From NCBI RefSeq assembly GCF_046156265.1, contig NZ_JAWDIR010000011.1, positions 62,001 through 126,000 of the forward strand: a DNA stretch of 64,000 nucleotides, read 5' to 3'. The DNA comes from CAMDHY01 sp046156265 (GTDB lineage: Bacteria > Pseudomonadota > Alphaproteobacteria > Rhizobiales > Segnochrobactraceae). Below the pieces are notes generated by a model. The model was not told the DNA's origin and ran no database searches. It saw only the letters and a list, made by a program, of their open reading frames with translations. Numbering within the stretch: position 1 is the first letter of the stretch; each line of letters starts with the position of its first letter. Shown piece after piece: positions 9,283-20,772 of this stretch. Position numbers and translations under genes: made by a program.

Positions 9283-9750
9283 ATGCACGGCTTCGTGTCG
9301 AACTTCACGATGCGGCTCGACGCGAAGGGGCGGGTCTCCATCCCCGCGCCGTTCCGCGCCGTGCTGAGCCGTGACGGGTTCGAGGGCCTGTACTGCTATC
9401 CCTCGCCGCATCTCGAGGCGGTGGATGCCGGCGGCAACTGGCTCCTCGGCGAGATCGAGAAGCGCCTCGAGGGCCTGCGGACGCTCACCTCCGAGCACGA
9501 CTATCTGGCGACGGCACTGTTCGGCTCCAGCGAGGTTCTGAAGATCGACGGGGAGGGGCGCGTGACGATGACGGAGACGATCAAGGCCCACGCCGGCATC
9601 GTCGATACCGTCGTCTTCGTCGGCCACGGCCTGAAGTTCCAGATCTGGGAGCCCACCCGCTTCGCCGCTCACCGCGTCGAGTCCCACCGCCGCGCGCTCG
9701 CCGTGCTGGAGGGCCGTACCGCCGGTCCCGCCGGAGGGGCCGCGTCGTGA
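9283..9750 (+). CDS. mraZ: Transcriptional regulator MraZ
   Basis: First gene of the division and cell wall cluster; MraZ binds DNA as a ring-shaped oligomer and represses the operon promoter. The 155 residues contain the two half-domains with the DxxxR signature: [14 protein letters not shown] near residue 12 and [13 protein letters not shown] near residue 93. The ATG at 9283 places [13 protein letters not shown] at the N-terminus as in relatives; an upstream in-frame extension to 9187 is unconserved. The ribosome binding site is weak. It overlaps rsmH by 4 bp. The repeat array at 9057-9100 is its likely own operator. Confidence 0.96.
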   Translation: MHGFVSNFTMRLDAKGRVSIPAPFRAVLSRDGFEGLYCYPSPHLEAVDAGGNWLLGEIEKRLEGLRTLTSEHDYLATALFGSSEVLKIDGEGRVTMTETIKAHAGIVDTVVFVGHGLKFQIWEPTRFAAHRVESHRRALAVLEGRTAGPAGGAAS

Positions 9751-10781
9751 GCGCCACCGACACACCCCTTTCGTCCGATCCCGCCCTCGCCGCGGACCCG
9801 CGCCATCTGCCGGTGATGCTCGACGAGGTCGTCGAGGCGCTCGGCCCCCGGCCGGGGGCGGTCATCGTCGACGGCACCTTCGGGGCGGGCGGCTACACGC
9901 GCGCCCTCCTCGCCGCGGGCGCCACCGTGGTGGCGATCGACCGCGACCCCACTGCGATCGCCGCCGGCCGCGCGCTCGAAGCCGCCTCCGAGGGCCGCCT
10001 CACCCTCGTGCACGGCCGCTTCGCCGATCTCGACACCCTCGCCCAGGCGGCGGGACACCCCCACGTCGATGGCGTCGTGCTCGACGTCGGCGTCTCCTCG
10101 ATGCAGCTCGACGAGGCCGAACGCGGCTTCTCCTTCCGCTTCGATGGGCCGCTCGACATGCGCATGGGACAGCATGGGCCGACGGCGGCCGATCTCGTCA
10201 ACGGCCTCGAGGGCAAGCAGCTCACCCGCCTGATCGGCCTCTATGGCGACGAGCGGCGGGCCTCGGCGATCTCGCGCGCGATCGTCGCGCGCCGCGAGGA
10301 GCGGCCGTTCGAGCGGACGCTCGACCTCGCCGCCGTCGTCGAGAAGGTGGTCCGCCGCGCCGGCGACGCCATCCACCCGGCGACGCGGACGTTCCAGGCG
10401 CTGCGCATCGCCGTCAACCGCGAGCTCGACGAGCTGGCTGATGCGCTCGCCGCCGCCGAGCGGCTGCTCGTCGAAGGGGGCCGGCTCGTCGTCGTCGCCT
10501 TCCACAGCCTCGAGGACCGCATCGTCAAGCGCTTCTTCGCCGACCGCTCGCGCGAGCGCGCCGGTGGCTCGCGCCACCTGCCGGAAGAGGCGATCGAGCC
10601 GCCGACCTTCCGCCTGCCGTACCGGGCGGCGCTGTCGCCGGGCGACGCCGAGGTCGCCCGCAATCCGCGCGCCCGCTCGGCGCACCTGAGGACCGGCGAG
10701 CGCACCGCGGCGCCGGCCCGGCCGATCGACGTGCACGCCCTCGGCGTGCCGTCGGTGTCCATCTCGAGCCTGGGAGGCTGA
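9747..10781 (+). CDS. rsmH: 16S rRNA (cytosine1402-N4)-methyltransferase
   Basis: RsmH (MraW) methylates C1402 of 16S rRNA in the ribosomal P site using SAM. The 344 residues carry the family hallmarks: [14 protein letters not shown], the SAM motif [36 protein letters not shown], the GPLDMRM segment, and [15 protein letters not shown] toward the C-terminus. The GTG start at 9747 overlaps the mraZ stop by 4 bp (GTGA), indicating translational coupling. It ends one base before the ftsL start. Confidence 0.97.
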   Translation: MSATDTPLSSDPALAADPRHLPVMLDEVVEALGPRPGAVIVDGTFGAGGYTRALLAAGATVVAIDRDPTAIAAGRALEAASEGRLTLVHGRFADLDTLAQAAGHPHVDGVVLDVGVSSMQLDEAERGFSFRFDGPLDMRMGQHGPTAADLVNGLEGKQLTRLIGLYGDERRASAISRAIVARREERPFERTLDLAAVVEKVVRRAGDAIHPATRTFQALRIAVNRELDELADALAAAERLLVEGGRLVVVAFHSLEDRIVKRFFADRSRERAGGSRHLPEEAIEPPTFRLPYRAALSPGDAEVARNPRARSAHLRTGERTAAPARPIDVHALGVPSVSISSLGG

Positions 10782-10782
10782 C

Positions 10783-11331
10783 GTGGTGACGACAGCCAGG
10801 AAACCCCGCCGCCTGTCGCTCAGCCGCTCGCTGTCGATCCTGCTGGCGCTCGCCGCGATCGGCGCGGCCGGCGTCGTCTTTGAAGAGAAGCGCCAGGCCT
10901 CGAAGGAGGCCCGCGACGTCGCCAAGCTGAAGCGCAAGATCGACGCCGAGCGCGAGAAGATCTCCGAGCTCAACGCCGAGTGGAGCATGCTCGACCAGCC
11001 GGCGCGGCTGCAGAAGATCGTCGAGCTGCATCCCGACGTGCTGACCCTCGATGTCATGAAGACCGAGCAGATCGGCACCATCGACGACGTGCCGTGGCCG
11101 CCGCCGCCGCCCGCCCCGAAGGAGGGCGAGCACGACGCCGAGGCTGCGCCGTCCGTGCCGGTCGCCACCGCACCCGCCAGCGCTGCACCCGCCATTGCTT
11201 CGCAGCCCGCCGCGGCACCCGCTGCCGCGATCGACGCGCCGATGCCGCTCGGCGACACGGCCGTGCCGTCGGTCGAGCCGGTGGGAGACGAGGTCGACGA
11301 GACGACGTTCAGCCCGGAGGTGGACCGATGA
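10783..11331 (+). CDS. ftsL: Cell division protein FtsL
   Basis: Bitopic inner-membrane protein of the FtsQLB complex that activates septal peptidoglycan synthesis by FtsWI. It has a short basic N-terminus, one membrane segment (SILLALAAIGAAGVVF) and a periplasmic coiled coil (AKLKRKIDAEREKISELNAEW) ending with LDQPARLQKIVELHPDV, typical of alphaproteobacterial FtsL. The C-terminal 80 residues are an Ala/Pro-rich low-complexity tail. GTG codons at 10783 and 10786 are both possible behind GGGAGG (10772-10777). It overlaps ftsI by 4 bp (ATGA). Identity rests on position plus topology, since the family diverges strongly. Confidence 0.93.
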   Translation: MVTTARKPRRLSLSRSLSILLALAAIGAAGVVFEEKRQASKEARDVAKLKRKIDAEREKISELNAEWSMLDQPARLQKIVELHPDVLTLDVMKTEQIGTIDDVPWPPPPPAPKEGEHDAEAAPSVPVATAPASAAPAIASQPAAAPAAAIDAPMPLGDTAVPSVEPVGDEVDETTFSPEVDR

Positions 11332-13019
11332 GCCTGTGGTCGCGTCTGCGCCGGCGCCGCGTCCCCGCGGTGCGCCGTGACGAGGGTGGCGGCGGCCGCG
11401 TCCGCCTCGCCATGGTATGCTTCACCGCGCTGTTCATGGTGATCGGCGGACGGCTCGTCTATCTCGGCCTGTCCGAGCTGCCGCCCTCGGCCGCGTGGCG
11501 CTCCGCCCAGGACGCGGTGGCGGCGACGCGCCCCGACATCCTCGACCGCAACGGCGAGATCCTCGCCACCGACATCCGCTCGGTGTCGCTGTTCGCCGAG
11601 CCGCGCAAGGTGGTCGACGCCGACGAGGCGGTGGAGCTCCTCTCCACCATCCTGCCGGACCTCGGCAACGCCGACACCCGCCACAAGCTCGCCTCCAAGG
11701 CGGGCTTCGTCTGGCTGAAGCGCGAACTCTCGCCGAGCCTCGAGCGGCCGATCCACGACCTCGGCCTGCCGGGCGTCGGCTTCCTCGTCGAGAAGCAGCG
11801 CTTCTATCCGGGTGGCGCGGTGGCCGGCCACATCATGGGCCTCGTCAACATCGACAACCAGGGCATCGCCGGCGTCGAGCGGACGATCGACGGGCGTGGC
11901 CTGTCGGACCTGCATGCGCTCGGCTTCGCGCAGACGCGCAACCTCGAGCCGGTGCGGCTGTCGATCGACCTGCGCGTCCAGCACGTCGTGCGCGACGAAC
12001 TCGCCCGCGCCATGGAGCGCTACCGCGCCATCGCCGCCGTCGGCATCATCCTCGATGTCGACACCGGCGAGGTGGTGGCGATGCACTCGCTGCCGGAAGT
12101 CGATCCGAACATCCCGAGCCAGGCGCTGGAGAAGGACCGCCTCAACCGCGCCACCGCCGGCGTGTTCGAGATGGGCTCGGTGTTCAAGATGTTCACCATC
12201 GCGAGTGCGCTCGAGGCCGGCGTCGCGTCGATGGACTCGACCGTCGACGCCTCGCGACCGATCTCGATCGGCCGCCACACCATCCGTGACTTCCACGGCA
12301 AGGGCCGGGTGCTGAACATCCCGGAGGTGTTCATCTACTCCTCCAACATCGGCACCGGGCGCCTCGCCTTGCAGCTTGGCCCGACCCGCCAGCAGCAGTT
12401 CTTCCGCGAGTTCGGCTTCCTCGGGAAGCTGAAGACCGACATTCCCGAGGTCGGCGCGCCGATCGTGCCGGGCAACTGGAAGGAGATTGTCGCGGTGACG
12501 ACCTCCTTCGGCCACGGCCTGTCGGTCAGCCCGATGCAGACGGCAGTGGCGGGCGCGGCGCTGGTCAACGGCGGGCGCTACATCCCGCCGACATTCTTCG
12601 CCCGCACCCGCGCCGAGGCCGACCAGGTGACGACGCGCGTCGTTTCAGAGGAGACCAGCGCCGCCATGCGGACGATGTTCCGCATGAACGTCGAGAAGGG
12701 CTCTGGCCGGCGCGCCGAGGTGAAGGGCTACCGCGTCGGCGGCAAGACCGGCACCGCCGAGAAGGTGGTCGGCGGGCGCTACTCGAAGGAGAAGAACCTC
12801 AACTCCTTCCTCGCCGCCTTCCCGATGGACAATCCGCGCTACCTCGTCCTCGTCGTCGTCGACGAGCCGAAGCCCGATCCGAAGACCGGCGGCGGCCGCA
12901 CCGCCGGCCTGAACGCCGCCCCGACCGTTTCGGCGATCATCCGTCGCGCCGGCCCGCTGCTCGGCGTCGAACCGCGCTTCCGTGACCCGAACGCCGGTCC
13001 GCTGCTCGTTTCCTACTGA
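11328..13019 (+). CDS. ftsI: Septal peptidoglycan transpeptidase FtsI (PBP3)
   Basis: Class B penicillin-binding protein that cross-links septal peptidoglycan with FtsW. Of 563 residues, the first part has one membrane anchor ([17 protein letters not shown]). A PBP dimerisation region follows ([15 protein letters not shown]). The transpeptidase motifs are intact: SVFK with the catalytic Ser near residue 284, SSN in IYSSNIGTG, and KTGTAEK near the C-terminus. The ATG at 11328 overlaps the ftsL stop by 4 bp. A 70-bp gap separates it from murE, one of the larger gaps inside the operon. Confidence 0.97.
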   Translation: MSLWSRLRRRRVPAVRRDEGGGGRVRLAMVCFTALFMVIGGRLVYLGLSELPPSAAWRSAQDAVAATRPDILDRNGEILATDIRSVSLFAEPRKVVDADEAVELLSTILPDLGNADTRHKLASKAGFVWLKRELSPSLERPIHDLGLPGVGFLVEKQRFYPGGAVAGHIMGLVNIDNQGIAGVERTIDGRGLSDLHALGFAQTRNLEPVRLSIDLRVQHVVRDELARAMERYRAIAAVGIILDVDTGEVVAMHSLPEVDPNIPSQALEKDRLNRATAGVFEMGSVFKMFTIASALEAGVASMDSTVDASRPISIGRHTIRDFHGKGRVLNIPEVFIYSSNIGTGRLALQLGPTRQQQFFREFGFLGKLKTDIPEVGAPIVPGNWKEIVAVTTSFGHGLSVSPMQTAVAGAALVNGGRYIPPTFFARTRAEADQVTTRVVSEETSAAMRTMFRMNVEKGSGRRAEVKGYRVGGKTGTAEKVVGGRYSKEKNLNSFLAAFPMDNPRYLVLVVVDEPKPDPKTGGGRTAGLNAAPTVSAIIRRAGPLLGVEPRFRDPNAGPLLVSY

Positions 13020-13089
13020 TTGCGGCGTCGCCGCCGCTCGCCGACCTGTATTTCGCCTGCGTATCCATTTCCTCGAACGTCGCGATCCG

Positions 13090-14547
13090 ATGCCGCCGAT
13101 GCTCTCCGACCTCGCACCCGATCTGGTGACGGCCACCGATGCGGCCATCGCCGTCGCCGGCCTGACCGCCGACAGCCGCGCCGTGAAGCCGGGCTTCGTC
13201 TTCGCCGGCCTCGCGGGCTCGAAAGCCGACGGCGCGCGTTTCGTCGCCGACGCGGTGGCGGCGGGTGCGGTGGCGGTGCTGCTCGACCGGGTCGCCGAGG
13301 TGCCGGAGGGGCTCGGCGTGCCCGTGCTGCGCGACGCCGACCCGCGCCGGCGGCTCGCCCTGATGGCCGCCGCCCTCTACGCCCCGCAGCCCGAGACGGT
13401 GCTCGCCGTCACCGGCACGGCCGGCAAGACCTCGGTCGCGGCCTTCACCCGGCAGATCCTCGAGGCGGCCGGCCGGCCGGCGGCGAGCCTCGGGACGCTC
13501 GGCATCGTCACCGCCGCGGGCACCCGTTACGGCAATCTGACGACGCCCGACCCGGTGGTCCTGCATCGCGACCTCGCCGCGCTGGCCCGCGACGGCATCC
13601 AGCATGCCGTCCTGGAGGCTTCCAGCCACGGCCTCGACCAGCGCCGGCTCGACGGCGTGCGCTTCGCCGCCGCCGCCTTCACCAATCTCGGCCGCGACCA
13701 CATGGACTACCACCCGACGGTGGAGAGCTACCTCGCGGCGAAGCTCCGGCTGTTCGAGACGCTGCTGCCGGACAGTGCGCCGGTGGTGGTCGACCCCTCG
13801 GCACCGAAGGCTGCCGCCGTTGTCGCCGCCGCCCGCCGGCGTGGCCTGCCGCTGATCACCGTCGGCTCGCTCGGCACCACGCTGAAGCTCGTCGACGTGT
13901 TGCCGGACGCCGTCGGACAACGCCTCGTGGTCGAGGCCGAAGGCGGACGGCACATCGTCCGGCTCCCGCTGCTCGGCGATTTCCAGGTCTCCAACGCCCT
14001 CGTCTCGGCGGGGCTGGCCGTCGCGGCCGGTGTGCCGGCGGCAGAGGCGCTGGCGGCGCTCGCCGACCTCGAGGGTGCGCCGGGCCGGCTCGACCTCGTC
14101 GGCCGCACCGCCGAGGGCGCGCCGGTGTTCGTCGACTACGCCCACAAGCCCGATGCGCTGGAGGCGGTGCTCGAGACGCTGCGCCCCCTCACCGACGGCC
14201 GGCTGATCGTCGTGTTCGGCGCCGGCGGCGACCGCGACCGCGGCAAGCGGCCGCTGATGGGCGCCGTCGCCTCGCGCCTCGCCGATGTGGCGATCGTCAC
14301 CGACGACAACCCGCGCAGCGAGCCGCCGGTGGCGATCCGTGCCGCGATCCTCGCGTCTGCCCCCGGGGCGCTCGAGATCGCCGACCGCCGCGCGGCGATC
14401 TTCGAGGCGGTGGGCATGCTGAAGGCGGGCGACGTGCTGGTGGTCGCCGGCAAGGGCCACGAGCCCGGCCAGATCGTCGGCGACGTGACGCTGCCCTTCT
14501 CCGACCACGCCGTCGTGCGCGAAGCGCTCGGGGAGACCGCCCAATGA
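13090..14547 (+). CDS. murE: UDP-MurNAc-L-Ala-D-Glu:meso-diaminopimelate ligase
   Basis: Cytoplasmic Mur ligase adding the third peptide residue to UDP-MurNAc-dipeptide. The 485 residues show the substrate-side motif [14 protein letters not shown], the ATP-binding P-loop [12 protein letters not shown], and the conserved [12 protein letters not shown]. The DNPR motif ([11 protein letters not shown]) is the recognised signature for meso-diaminopimelate, as opposed to lysine. The ATG at 13090 is chosen because the Mur N-terminal fold starts there; upstream in-frame codons overlap the end of ftsI and lack conservation. It overlaps murF by 4 bp (ATGA). Confidence 0.97.
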   Translation: MPPMLSDLAPDLVTATDAAIAVAGLTADSRAVKPGFVFAGLAGSKADGARFVADAVAAGAVAVLLDRVAEVPEGLGVPVLRDADPRRRLALMAAALYAPQPETVLAVTGTAGKTSVAAFTRQILEAAGRPAASLGTLGIVTAAGTRYGNLTTPDPVVLHRDLAALARDGIQHAVLEASSHGLDQRRLDGVRFAAAAFTNLGRDHMDYHPTVESYLAAKLRLFETLLPDSAPVVVDPSAPKAAAVVAAARRRGLPLITVGSLGTTLKLVDVLPDAVGQRLVVEAEGGRHIVRLPLLGDFQVSNALVSAGLAVAAGVPAAEALAALADLEGAPGRLDLVGRTAEGAPVFVDYAHKPDALEAVLETLRPLTDGRLIVVFGAGGDRDRGKRPLMGAVASRLADVAIVTDDNPRSEPPVAIRAAILASAPGALEIADRRAAIFEAVGMLKAGDVLVVAGKGHEPGQIVGDVTLPFSDHAVVREALGETAQ

Positions 14548-15977
14548 GCACGCCGCTGTGGACGACCGATGCGCTGGCGGAGGCGACCGAGGGCCGGATC
14601 GTCGGCCCGGTGCTGACGGAGATCGGCGGGATCTCCATCGACAGCCGGACGATCACGGCGGGTGAGGCGTTCTTCGCCATCCTCGGCGAGCGCGTCGACG
14701 GCCACGACTATGTCGGCGCGGCGCTGTCGCGCGGCGCGGCCTGCGCGGTGGTGGCCGAGGAGCGGCTCGCGTCGCTGCCAGAGGACGGCCGTTATGTCGT
14801 CGTCGACGACGTGCTGGCGGCGCTCGGACGGCTCGCGGCGGCGGCAAGGGCGCGCAGTGCGGCGCGCATCGTCGCCGTCACCGGCAGCGTCGGCAAGACC
14901 GGCACCAAGGAGATGCTTAGGGTGGCGCTCGCCCCGAGCGGCCCGGTGCACGCCTCCGTCGCCTCCTTCAACAACCACTGGGGCGTGCCGCTGTCGCTGG
15001 CGCGCATGCCGGCCGACACCGCCTTCGGCGTCTTCGAGATCGGCATGAGTGCGGCCGGCGAGATCACGCCGCTGACGAAGCTCGTGCGCCCGCACGCCGC
15101 CATCATCACCACCATCGCGGCGGTGCACTCGGCCTACTTCTCCTCCGAGGAGGCGATCGCCGACGCCAAGGCCGAGATCCTGCTGGGACTGGAGCCGGGC
15201 GGCGCGGCGATCCTCAACCGCGACAACCGCTTCTATGCGCGGCTCGCCAACGCGGCGCGCGACGCCGGCGTCCACCGCATCCTCGGCTTCGGCGAACTGC
15301 CGGGCGCCGACATCCGCCTCGTCCACGCCGACCTGCGTGCCGACGGCTCGACGGTGACGGCGGAGATGCTGGCGAAGCCGATCACCTACCGGATCGGCGC
15401 GGCGGGGCGACACTTGGTGATGAACAGCCTCGCCGTGCTGGCGGCGGCGGCTGAACTCGGCGCCGACGTGCCGGCTGCGGCGGCGGCGCTCGCCGGCTTC
15501 GGCGCGCCCGCCGGCCGCGGCGCCCTGCACACGCTGACGGTGGGCAACGGCACGGCGCTCCTCATCGACGAAAGCTACAACGCCAATCCGACCTCGATGC
15601 GCGCCGCCTTCGCCGTGCTGCGCCTCGCGCCGGTGTCGGGGGAGGGGCGGCGCATCGCGGTGCTCGGCGACATGCTGGAACTCGGCGACGCCGCGGCCGA
15701 CCTGCACGCCGGCCTCGCCGAGGATCTCACCGCCGAGGGCATCGACGTCGTGCACTGCTGCGGCCCTCTGATGCGGTCGCTGTTCGAGGCGTTGCCGGAG
15801 GCCCGCCGCGGCGTCTATGCGGACGCCTCTTCGGGGCTCGAATCAGCGATCCTGTCCGGCGTCCGGCCGGGCGACGCGATCATGGTGAAGGGCTCCAACG
15901 GCAGCCGCATGGCGCCGATCGTGGCCGGCCTCAAGGCGCGGTTCGCATCGGCGGCCGACGCGGCGAAGCGGGGGTAG
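14544..15977 (+). CDS. murF: UDP-MurNAc-tripeptide:D-Ala-D-Ala ligase
   Basis: Completes the cytoplasmic pentapeptide precursor by adding D-Ala-D-Ala. In 477 residues the three Mur ligase domains can be followed: N-terminal [18 protein letters not shown]-loop [14 protein letters not shown], the [14 protein letters not shown] segment, and C-terminal [15 protein letters not shown] and VLGDMLELG, all typical of MurF. The start overlaps murE by 4 bp. It is followed 7 bp later by mraY. Confidence 0.97.
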   Translation: MSTPLWTTDALAEATEGRIVGPVLTEIGGISIDSRTITAGEAFFAILGERVDGHDYVGAALSRGAACAVVAEERLASLPEDGRYVVVDDVLAALGRLAAAARARSAARIVAVTGSVGKTGTKEMLRVALAPSGPVHASVASFNNHWGVPLSLARMPADTAFGVFEIGMSAAGEITPLTKLVRPHAAIITTIAAVHSAYFSSEEAIADAKAEILLGLEPGGAAILNRDNRFYARLANAARDAGVHRILGFGELPGADIRLVHADLRADGSTVTAEMLAKPITYRIGAAGRHLVMNSLAVLAAAAELGADVPAAAAALAGFGAPAGRGALHTLTVGNGTALLIDESYNANPTSMRAAFAVLRLAPVSGEGRRIAVLGDMLELGDAAADLHAGLAEDLTAEGIDVVHCCGPLMRSLFEALPEARRGVYADASSGLESAILSGVRPGDAIMVKGSNGSRMAPIVAGLKARFASAADAAKRG

Positions 15978-15984
15978 TCGGCGG

Positions 15985-17070
15985 ATGCTCACCTATCTCG
16001 CGGAATTCTCGGGCCAGGTCTCCTGGCTGAACGTCTTCCGCTACATCACCTTCCGCACCGGCGGGGCGATGATGACGGCGCTCCTGTTCGTCTTCATCAC
16101 CGGACCGTGGGCGATCAATGCGCTCCGGATGCGCCAGGGCAAGGGCCAGCCGATCCGCGCCGACGGGCCGGAGAGCCACCTCCTGACCAAGCGTGGCACG
16201 CCGACGATGGGCGGGCTGATGATCCTCGCCGCCCTCATCGTCTCGGCGCTGCTGTGGGCGGATCTCACCAGCCCCTACGTCTGGATCGTGCTGCTCGTCA
16301 CCATCGGCTTCGGCCTCGTCGGCTTCTACGACGACTACCTGAAGGTGACGAAGCAGACCCACAAGGGCTTCTCCGGGCGGGTGCGGCTCCTGATCGAGAT
16401 CGCCATCGCGGGCTCGGCCGCCTTCGCCATCGCCTCGGTGGGCGTGGCGCCGTTCGCCACCACGCTGACCTTCCCGTTCGTCAAGGAACTGGTGCTGAAC
16501 CTCGGCTGGTTCTACGTCGCCTTCGCGCTGTTCGTGATCGTCGGCGCCGGCAATGCGGTGAACCTCACCGACGGCCTCGACGGCCTGGCGATCGTGCCGG
16601 TGATGATCGCGGCGGGCTCCTTCGGCGTCATCGCCTACCTCGCCGGCAACGCGGTGTTCGCCGACTACCTGCAGATCCACAACGTCGTCGGCGCTGGCGA
16701 GCTCGCGGTGCTCTGCGGCGCCGTCATCGGCGCCGGCATCGGCTTCCTGTGGTTCAACGCGCCGCCGGCGGCGATCTTCATGGGCGACACCGGCTCGCTG
16801 GCGCTCGGCGGCATGCTCGGCACGGTGGCGGTGGCGACGAAGCACGAGATCGTGCTCGCCATCATCGGCGGCCTGTTCGTGCTCGAGGCGGTGTCGGTGA
16901 TCATCCAGGTCGCCTCGTTCAAGCTCACCGGCAAGCGCGTCTTCAGGATGGCGCCGATCCACCACCACTTCGAGAAGCTCGGCTGGACCGAGCCGCAGGT
17001 CGTCATCCGCTTCTGGATCATCGCCGTCGTGCTCGCCCTGATCGGGCTCAGCACCCTGAAGCTCCGGTGA
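15985..17070 (+). CDS. mraY: Phospho-N-acetylmuramoyl-pentapeptide transferase
   Basis: Integral membrane enzyme that moves phospho-MurNAc-pentapeptide onto undecaprenyl phosphate, making lipid I. The 361 residues contain about ten hydrophobic segments. Family motifs are clear: KRGTPTMGG, the acidic [10 protein letters not shown] with the catalytic Asp pair, [13 protein letters not shown], the [11 protein letters not shown] loop, and [11 protein letters not shown] near the C-terminus. Length is standard. It sits between murF and murD with 7-bp gaps on each side. Confidence 0.98.
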   Translation: MLTYLAEFSGQVSWLNVFRYITFRTGGAMMTALLFVFITGPWAINALRMRQGKGQPIRADGPESHLLTKRGTPTMGGLMILAALIVSALLWADLTSPYVWIVLLVTIGFGLVGFYDDYLKVTKQTHKGFSGRVRLLIEIAIAGSAAFAIASVGVAPFATTLTFPFVKELVLNLGWFYVAFALFVIVGAGNAVNLTDGLDGLAIVPVMIAAGSFGVIAYLAGNAVFADYLQIHNVVGAGELAVLCGAVIGAGIGFLWFNAPPAAIFMGDTGSLALGGMLGTVAVATKHEIVLAIIGGLFVLEAVSVIIQVASFKLTGKRVFRMAPIHHHFEKLGWTEPQVVIRFWIIAVVLALIGLSTLKLR

Positions 17071-17077
17071 GCCGCCG

Positions 17078-18493
17078 ATGATCCCGCTCCCCCGCTATGC
17101 CGGTCGACGTGTCGCCGTGCTCGGCCTCGGCAAGGCCGGGCGCGCCGTCGTCGCCGCGCTGGTGGCGGGCGGGGCGACGGCGGTGGTGACCGACGACAGC
17201 TCGGCCGCCGTTGAACGGGAACTCCGCCCCGGCGTCGAGGCGGCGGACCTCGCCGGCGGCGCTTGGCCGGCGGTCGATCTCCTGGTGGCGAGCCCCGGCG
17301 TCGCGCACCTCTACCCCGAGCCGCATGCGGTGATCCGCCGGGCCTGGGGCGAGGGCGTGCCGGTCGACAACGAGATCGGCCTGTTCTTCGAGACGATCGC
17401 CCACTCGGGTGCGGCGGTGGTCGCCATCACCGGCACCAACGGCAAGTCGACGACGACGGCGCTGACGCGGCACCTCCTCGAGAAGGCCGGCCGCGCGGTG
17501 CAGATGGGCGGCAACATCGGCCGCCCGGTGTTCGACCTCGACCCGCCCGGCCCGGGCGATGTCGTCGTGCTGGAGCTGTCGTCCTTCCAGATCGACCAGG
17601 CGCGGCGGCTTTCGCCCGATGTCGGCATCTTCCTCAACCTGACGCCCGATCACCACGACCGCCACGGCGGCCACGGCGGCTACTTCGCGGCCAAGCGGCG
17701 GATGTTCGAGGTGGGGCGGCCGACGGTGTCGATCGTCGGCGTCGACGAGCCGGAGGGGCGCTTCCTCGCGAACCTCCTGCGCGCCGGCCGCGACCCGGGC
17801 ACCGCGACCATCGCGATCTCGGCTGAGCGTCCGCTCGGCGGGCGCGGCCGCTCGTTCGCCGCCGATGGTGCGGCGGTCGTCGAGTGGCAGGACGGGGCGG
17901 AGCTAGCCCGCTGGTCGCTCGCCGGCATCGGCACGCTGCGCGGCGCCCACAACGCCCAGAACGCTGCCGCGGCGATCGCCGCCGTGCGGTCGCTCGGCGT
18001 CGATGCGGCGACGATCGCCGCGGCGCTCCCGTCGTTCGGCGGGCTGCCGCACCGGCTGGAGGAAGTCGGCCGGCAGGGCCGTGTCGTCTTCGTCAACGAC
18101 AGCAAGGCCACCAACGCCGACTCCACCGAAAAGGCGCTGGCGAGCTTCCCGCGCGTCCACTGGATCGCCGGCGGCAAGGCGAAGGCGGGCGGCATCGAGC
18201 CGCTGCGGCCGCTGTTCGGCCGCGTCGCCCGCGCCTACCTGATCGGCGAGGCGGCGGCGGAGTTCGCCGAGACGCTCGGCACCGACGTCCCGCACGAGAT
18301 CGCCGGCACGCTGGAGACCGCCGTGGCGCACGCCGCCGCCGCGGCGGCCGCCGACGGTGCGGAGGAGCCGGTGGTGCTGCTGTCGCCAGCCTGCGCCTCC
18401 TACGACCAGTTCGCCAACTTCGAGGCCCGCGGCGACGCCTTCCGCGCCCTCGTCCGCTCTCTCCCCGGCACCCGCTTCGGAGGACACGCCTGA
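17078..18493 (+). CDS. murD: UDP-MurNAc-L-alanine:D-glutamate ligase
   Basis: Cytoplasmic ligase adding D-Glu, the second peptide residue. The 471 residues include the N-terminal Rossmann-like VAVLGLGKAGRAVV, the ATP P-loop ITGTNGKSTTTAL, ELSSFQID, LNLTPDHHDRHGG, and HRLEEVGRQGRVVFVNDSKATN, all MurD hallmarks. The C-terminal motif LLSPACASYDQFANFEARG is characteristic. The stop overlaps the ftsW start by one base (TGATG), so the two are translationally coupled. Confidence 0.97.
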   Translation: MIPLPRYAGRRVAVLGLGKAGRAVVAALVAGGATAVVTDDSSAAVERELRPGVEAADLAGGAWPAVDLLVASPGVAHLYPEPHAVIRRAWGEGVPVDNEIGLFFETIAHSGAAVVAITGTNGKSTTTALTRHLLEKAGRAVQMGGNIGRPVFDLDPPGPGDVVVLELSSFQIDQARRLSPDVGIFLNLTPDHHDRHGGHGGYFAAKRRMFEVGRPTVSIVGVDEPEGRFLANLLRAGRDPGTATIAISAERPLGGRGRSFAADGAAVVEWQDGAELARWSLAGIGTLRGAHNAQNAAAAIAAVRSLGVDAATIAAALPSFGGLPHRLEEVGRQGRVVFVNDSKATNADSTEKALASFPRVHWIAGGKAKAGGIEPLRPLFGRVARAYLIGEAAAEFAETLGTDVPHEIAGTLETAVAHAAAAAAADGAEEPVVLLSPACASYDQFANFEARGDAFRALVRSLPGTRFGGHA

Positions 18494-19647
18494 TGGTGAC
18501 ACGCGCCGATCGCGGACTGTTCGCCGAGTGGTGGTGGACCGTCGACCGCTACCTGCTCCTCGCCGTGCTCGTGCTGATGGCCGGCGGCATCGTGCTCTCC
18601 TTCGCGGCGAGCCCGCCGGTGGCCGAGCGGCTCAACATCGACAGCTACCACTTCGTGCAGCGGCAGGCGTTCTTCGCGGTGCCGGCGGTGCTGGTGCTGC
18701 TCGGCATCTCGCTGTTGTCGCCCGCACAGGTGCGGCTCACCGCCGTCGGCGTCTTCCTGTTCGCCTTCCTGCTCACCGTCGCGACGCTGTTCTTCGGCGC
18801 CGAGGTGAAGGGCTCGACACGCTGGATCTCCTTCCTCGGCATCTCGCTGCAGCCGTCCGAGTTCCTCAAACCCGCCTTCGTCATCCTGGTGGCGGCGCTG
18901 TTTGCAGAGGGGGCGAAGCGGCCGGAGGTGCCGGGCAAGCCGCTCGCCGCGCTGCTGCTCGCCATGGTGCTGGCACCGCTCGTCGCCCAGCCCGACTTCG
19001 GCCAGGCGATGCTGGTGGCGATCGTCTGGGGGGCGCTGTTCTTCCTCGCCGGGCTGTCGTGGTTCCTCACCGTCTTCCTCGCCGGCCTCGGCGCGGCCGG
19101 CCTGATCGGCGCCTACTTCCTGCTGCCCCACGTCGCCGGCCGCATCAACCGCTTCCTCAACCCCGACGCCCACGACAACTTCCAGGTGGAGACGGCGATC
19201 GAGTCGTTCGTCTCTGGCGGCTGGCTCGGACGCGGGCCGGGCGAGGGGACGGTGAAGCTGATCCTGCCGGACAGCCACACCGATTTCGTCTTCGCCGTCA
19301 CGGCCGAGGAGTTCGGCATCCTCGCCTGCGGGCTGATCGTGCTCGCCTTCGCCTTCGTCGTCATCCGGGGCCTGCGCCACGCCGAACGCGAGCACGACAT
19401 GTTCGTGCGGCTCGCCACCTCCGGGCTGCTGGTGCTGTTCGGCGTGCAGGCCTGTATCAACATGGCGGTGAACCTCCACCTGATGCCCGCGAAGGGCATG
19501 ACGCTGCCGTTCATCTCCTACGGCGGCTCGTCGCTGATCGCGGTGGCGCTGGGCATGGGCTTCGTGCTGGCGCTGACCCGGCGGCGGCCGCGCATCGACG
19601 CGGTGCTGCCGAAGCGGCCGCTGGTGATGCGGGAACGCACGGCATGA
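18493..19647 (+). CDS. ftsW: Septal peptidoglycan glycosyltransferase FtsW
   Basis: SEDS-family polytopic membrane enzyme that polymerises lipid II at the septum in complex with FtsI. The 384 residues show about ten membrane segments. The SEDS signatures are present: KGSTRWISFLGISLQPSEF, QPDFGQAMLV, the SGGWLGRGPGEGTVK loop, LPDSHTDFVFAVTAEEFG, and HLMPAKGMTLPFISYGGSS. The ATG at 18493 overlaps murD by one base. It overlaps murG by 4 bp. Confidence 0.97.
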   Translation: MVTRADRGLFAEWWWTVDRYLLLAVLVLMAGGIVLSFAASPPVAERLNIDSYHFVQRQAFFAVPAVLVLLGISLLSPAQVRLTAVGVFLFAFLLTVATLFFGAEVKGSTRWISFLGISLQPSEFLKPAFVILVAALFAEGAKRPEVPGKPLAALLLAMVLAPLVAQPDFGQAMLVAIVWGALFFLAGLSWFLTVFLAGLGAAGLIGAYFLLPHVAGRINRFLNPDAHDNFQVETAIESFVSGGWLGRGPGEGTVKLILPDSHTDFVFAVTAEEFGILACGLIVLAFAFVVIRGLRHAEREHDMFVRLATSGLLVLFGVQACINMAVNLHLMPAKGMTLPFISYGGSSLIAVALGMGFVLALTRRRPRIDAVLPKRPLVMRERTA

Positions 19648-20768
19648 CGACGGCGCCGGGCGCCATCCTGATCGCGGCGGGCGGAACCGGCGGGCACCTG
19701 TTCCCGGCGGAAGCGCTGGCGCACGCGCTCAAGGCGCGCGGTCATGTCGTCGAGCTCGCCACCGACGAGCGCGCCGACCGCTACGGCCACGACTTTCCGG
19801 CGCGCAAGGTGCACCTGATCGCCGCCGCCACCGTCAACGGCCGCTCCCCGGTGGCGCTCGCCGGCACGGCGCTGACGCTCGGCCGCGGCACGCTGCAGGC
19901 GCTGCCGATCGTCCGCCGGCTGAAGCCCGCGGCCGCGATCGGCTTCGGCGGCTATCCGACCGTGCCGCCGCTGGTGGCGGCGCGGCTCTGCGGCGTGCCG
20001 ATCCTGCTGCACGAGCAGAACGCCGTGATGGGGCTCGGCAACCGCCTGCTCGCCCGCTTCGCAACCGCGATCGCCACCGGCTTCCCGAACCCCGGTGGCC
20101 TCGGCGCGCACGCGGGCATCGCCGTCCACACCGGCAACCCGGTGCGTCCGCCGGTGGTGGCGGCAGCCGCGATCCCCTACGACCCGCCGCAGCCGGGCGG
20201 AACGCTCCGTCTTCTCGTCTTCGGCGGCAGCCAGGGCGCGCGCGTCTTCGCCGACCTCGTGCCGCCGGCGATCGCCGCCCTCGACCCGGCGCTGCGGGCG
20301 CGGCTGTCGATCGTCCAGCAGACGCGCGACGAGGATCTGGCGCGCACCCGGGCCGCCTATGCGGAGATCGGTGTCGCCGCCGAGCTCGCGCCGTTCTTCA
20401 CCGACCTGCCGGCGCGGATGGCGCACGCCCACCTCGTCGTCGCCCGCTCCGGCGCCTCGACGGTGGCGGAGCTCGCGGCGATCGGCCGGCCGTCGATCCT
20501 GGTGCCGCTGCCGCACGCCCGCGACCAGGACCAGGCGGCAAATGCCGCCGTCATCGCCAAGGCCGGCGGCGCCTGGAGTTTTCCGCAAGCCGAGCTGACG
20601 CCCGAGCGGCTCGCCGCCGAACTGACCACTCTCCTCGCCGATCCCGCACGACTGTCGGCCGCAGCCAGCGCCGCCCGGACGGTGGGGCGCCCCGATGCGG
20701 TCGAGCGCCTCGCCGATCTCGTCGAGGCCGTCGCCGCCCGCCGACCGATCCACAGCCAAGGACACTGA
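19644..20768 (+). CDS. murG: UDP-GlcNAc:lipid I N-acetylglucosaminyltransferase MurG
   Basis: GT-B glycosyltransferase on the inner face of the membrane that converts lipid I to lipid II. The 374 residues carry the N-terminal glycine-rich loop [43 protein letters not shown], the C-domain loop [10 protein letters not shown], and the UDP-GlcNAc-binding [23 protein letters not shown] with [11 protein letters not shown]. The start overlaps ftsW by 4 bp. MurC begins 5 bp after its stop. Confidence 0.97.
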   Translation: MTTAPGAILIAAGGTGGHLFPAEALAHALKARGHVVELATDERADRYGHDFPARKVHLIAAATVNGRSPVALAGTALTLGRGTLQALPIVRRLKPAAAIGFGGYPTVPPLVAARLCGVPILLHEQNAVMGLGNRLLARFATAIATGFPNPGGLGAHAGIAVHTGNPVRPPVVAAAAIPYDPPQPGGTLRLLVFGGSQGARVFADLVPPAIAALDPALRARLSIVQQTRDEDLARTRAAYAEIGVAAELAPFFTDLPARMAHAHLVVARSGASTVAELAAIGRPSILVPLPHARDQDQAANAAVIAKAGGAWSFPQAELTPERLAAELTTLLADPARLSAAASAARTVGRPDAVERLADLVEAVAARRPIHSQGH

Positions 20769-20772
20769 TCCC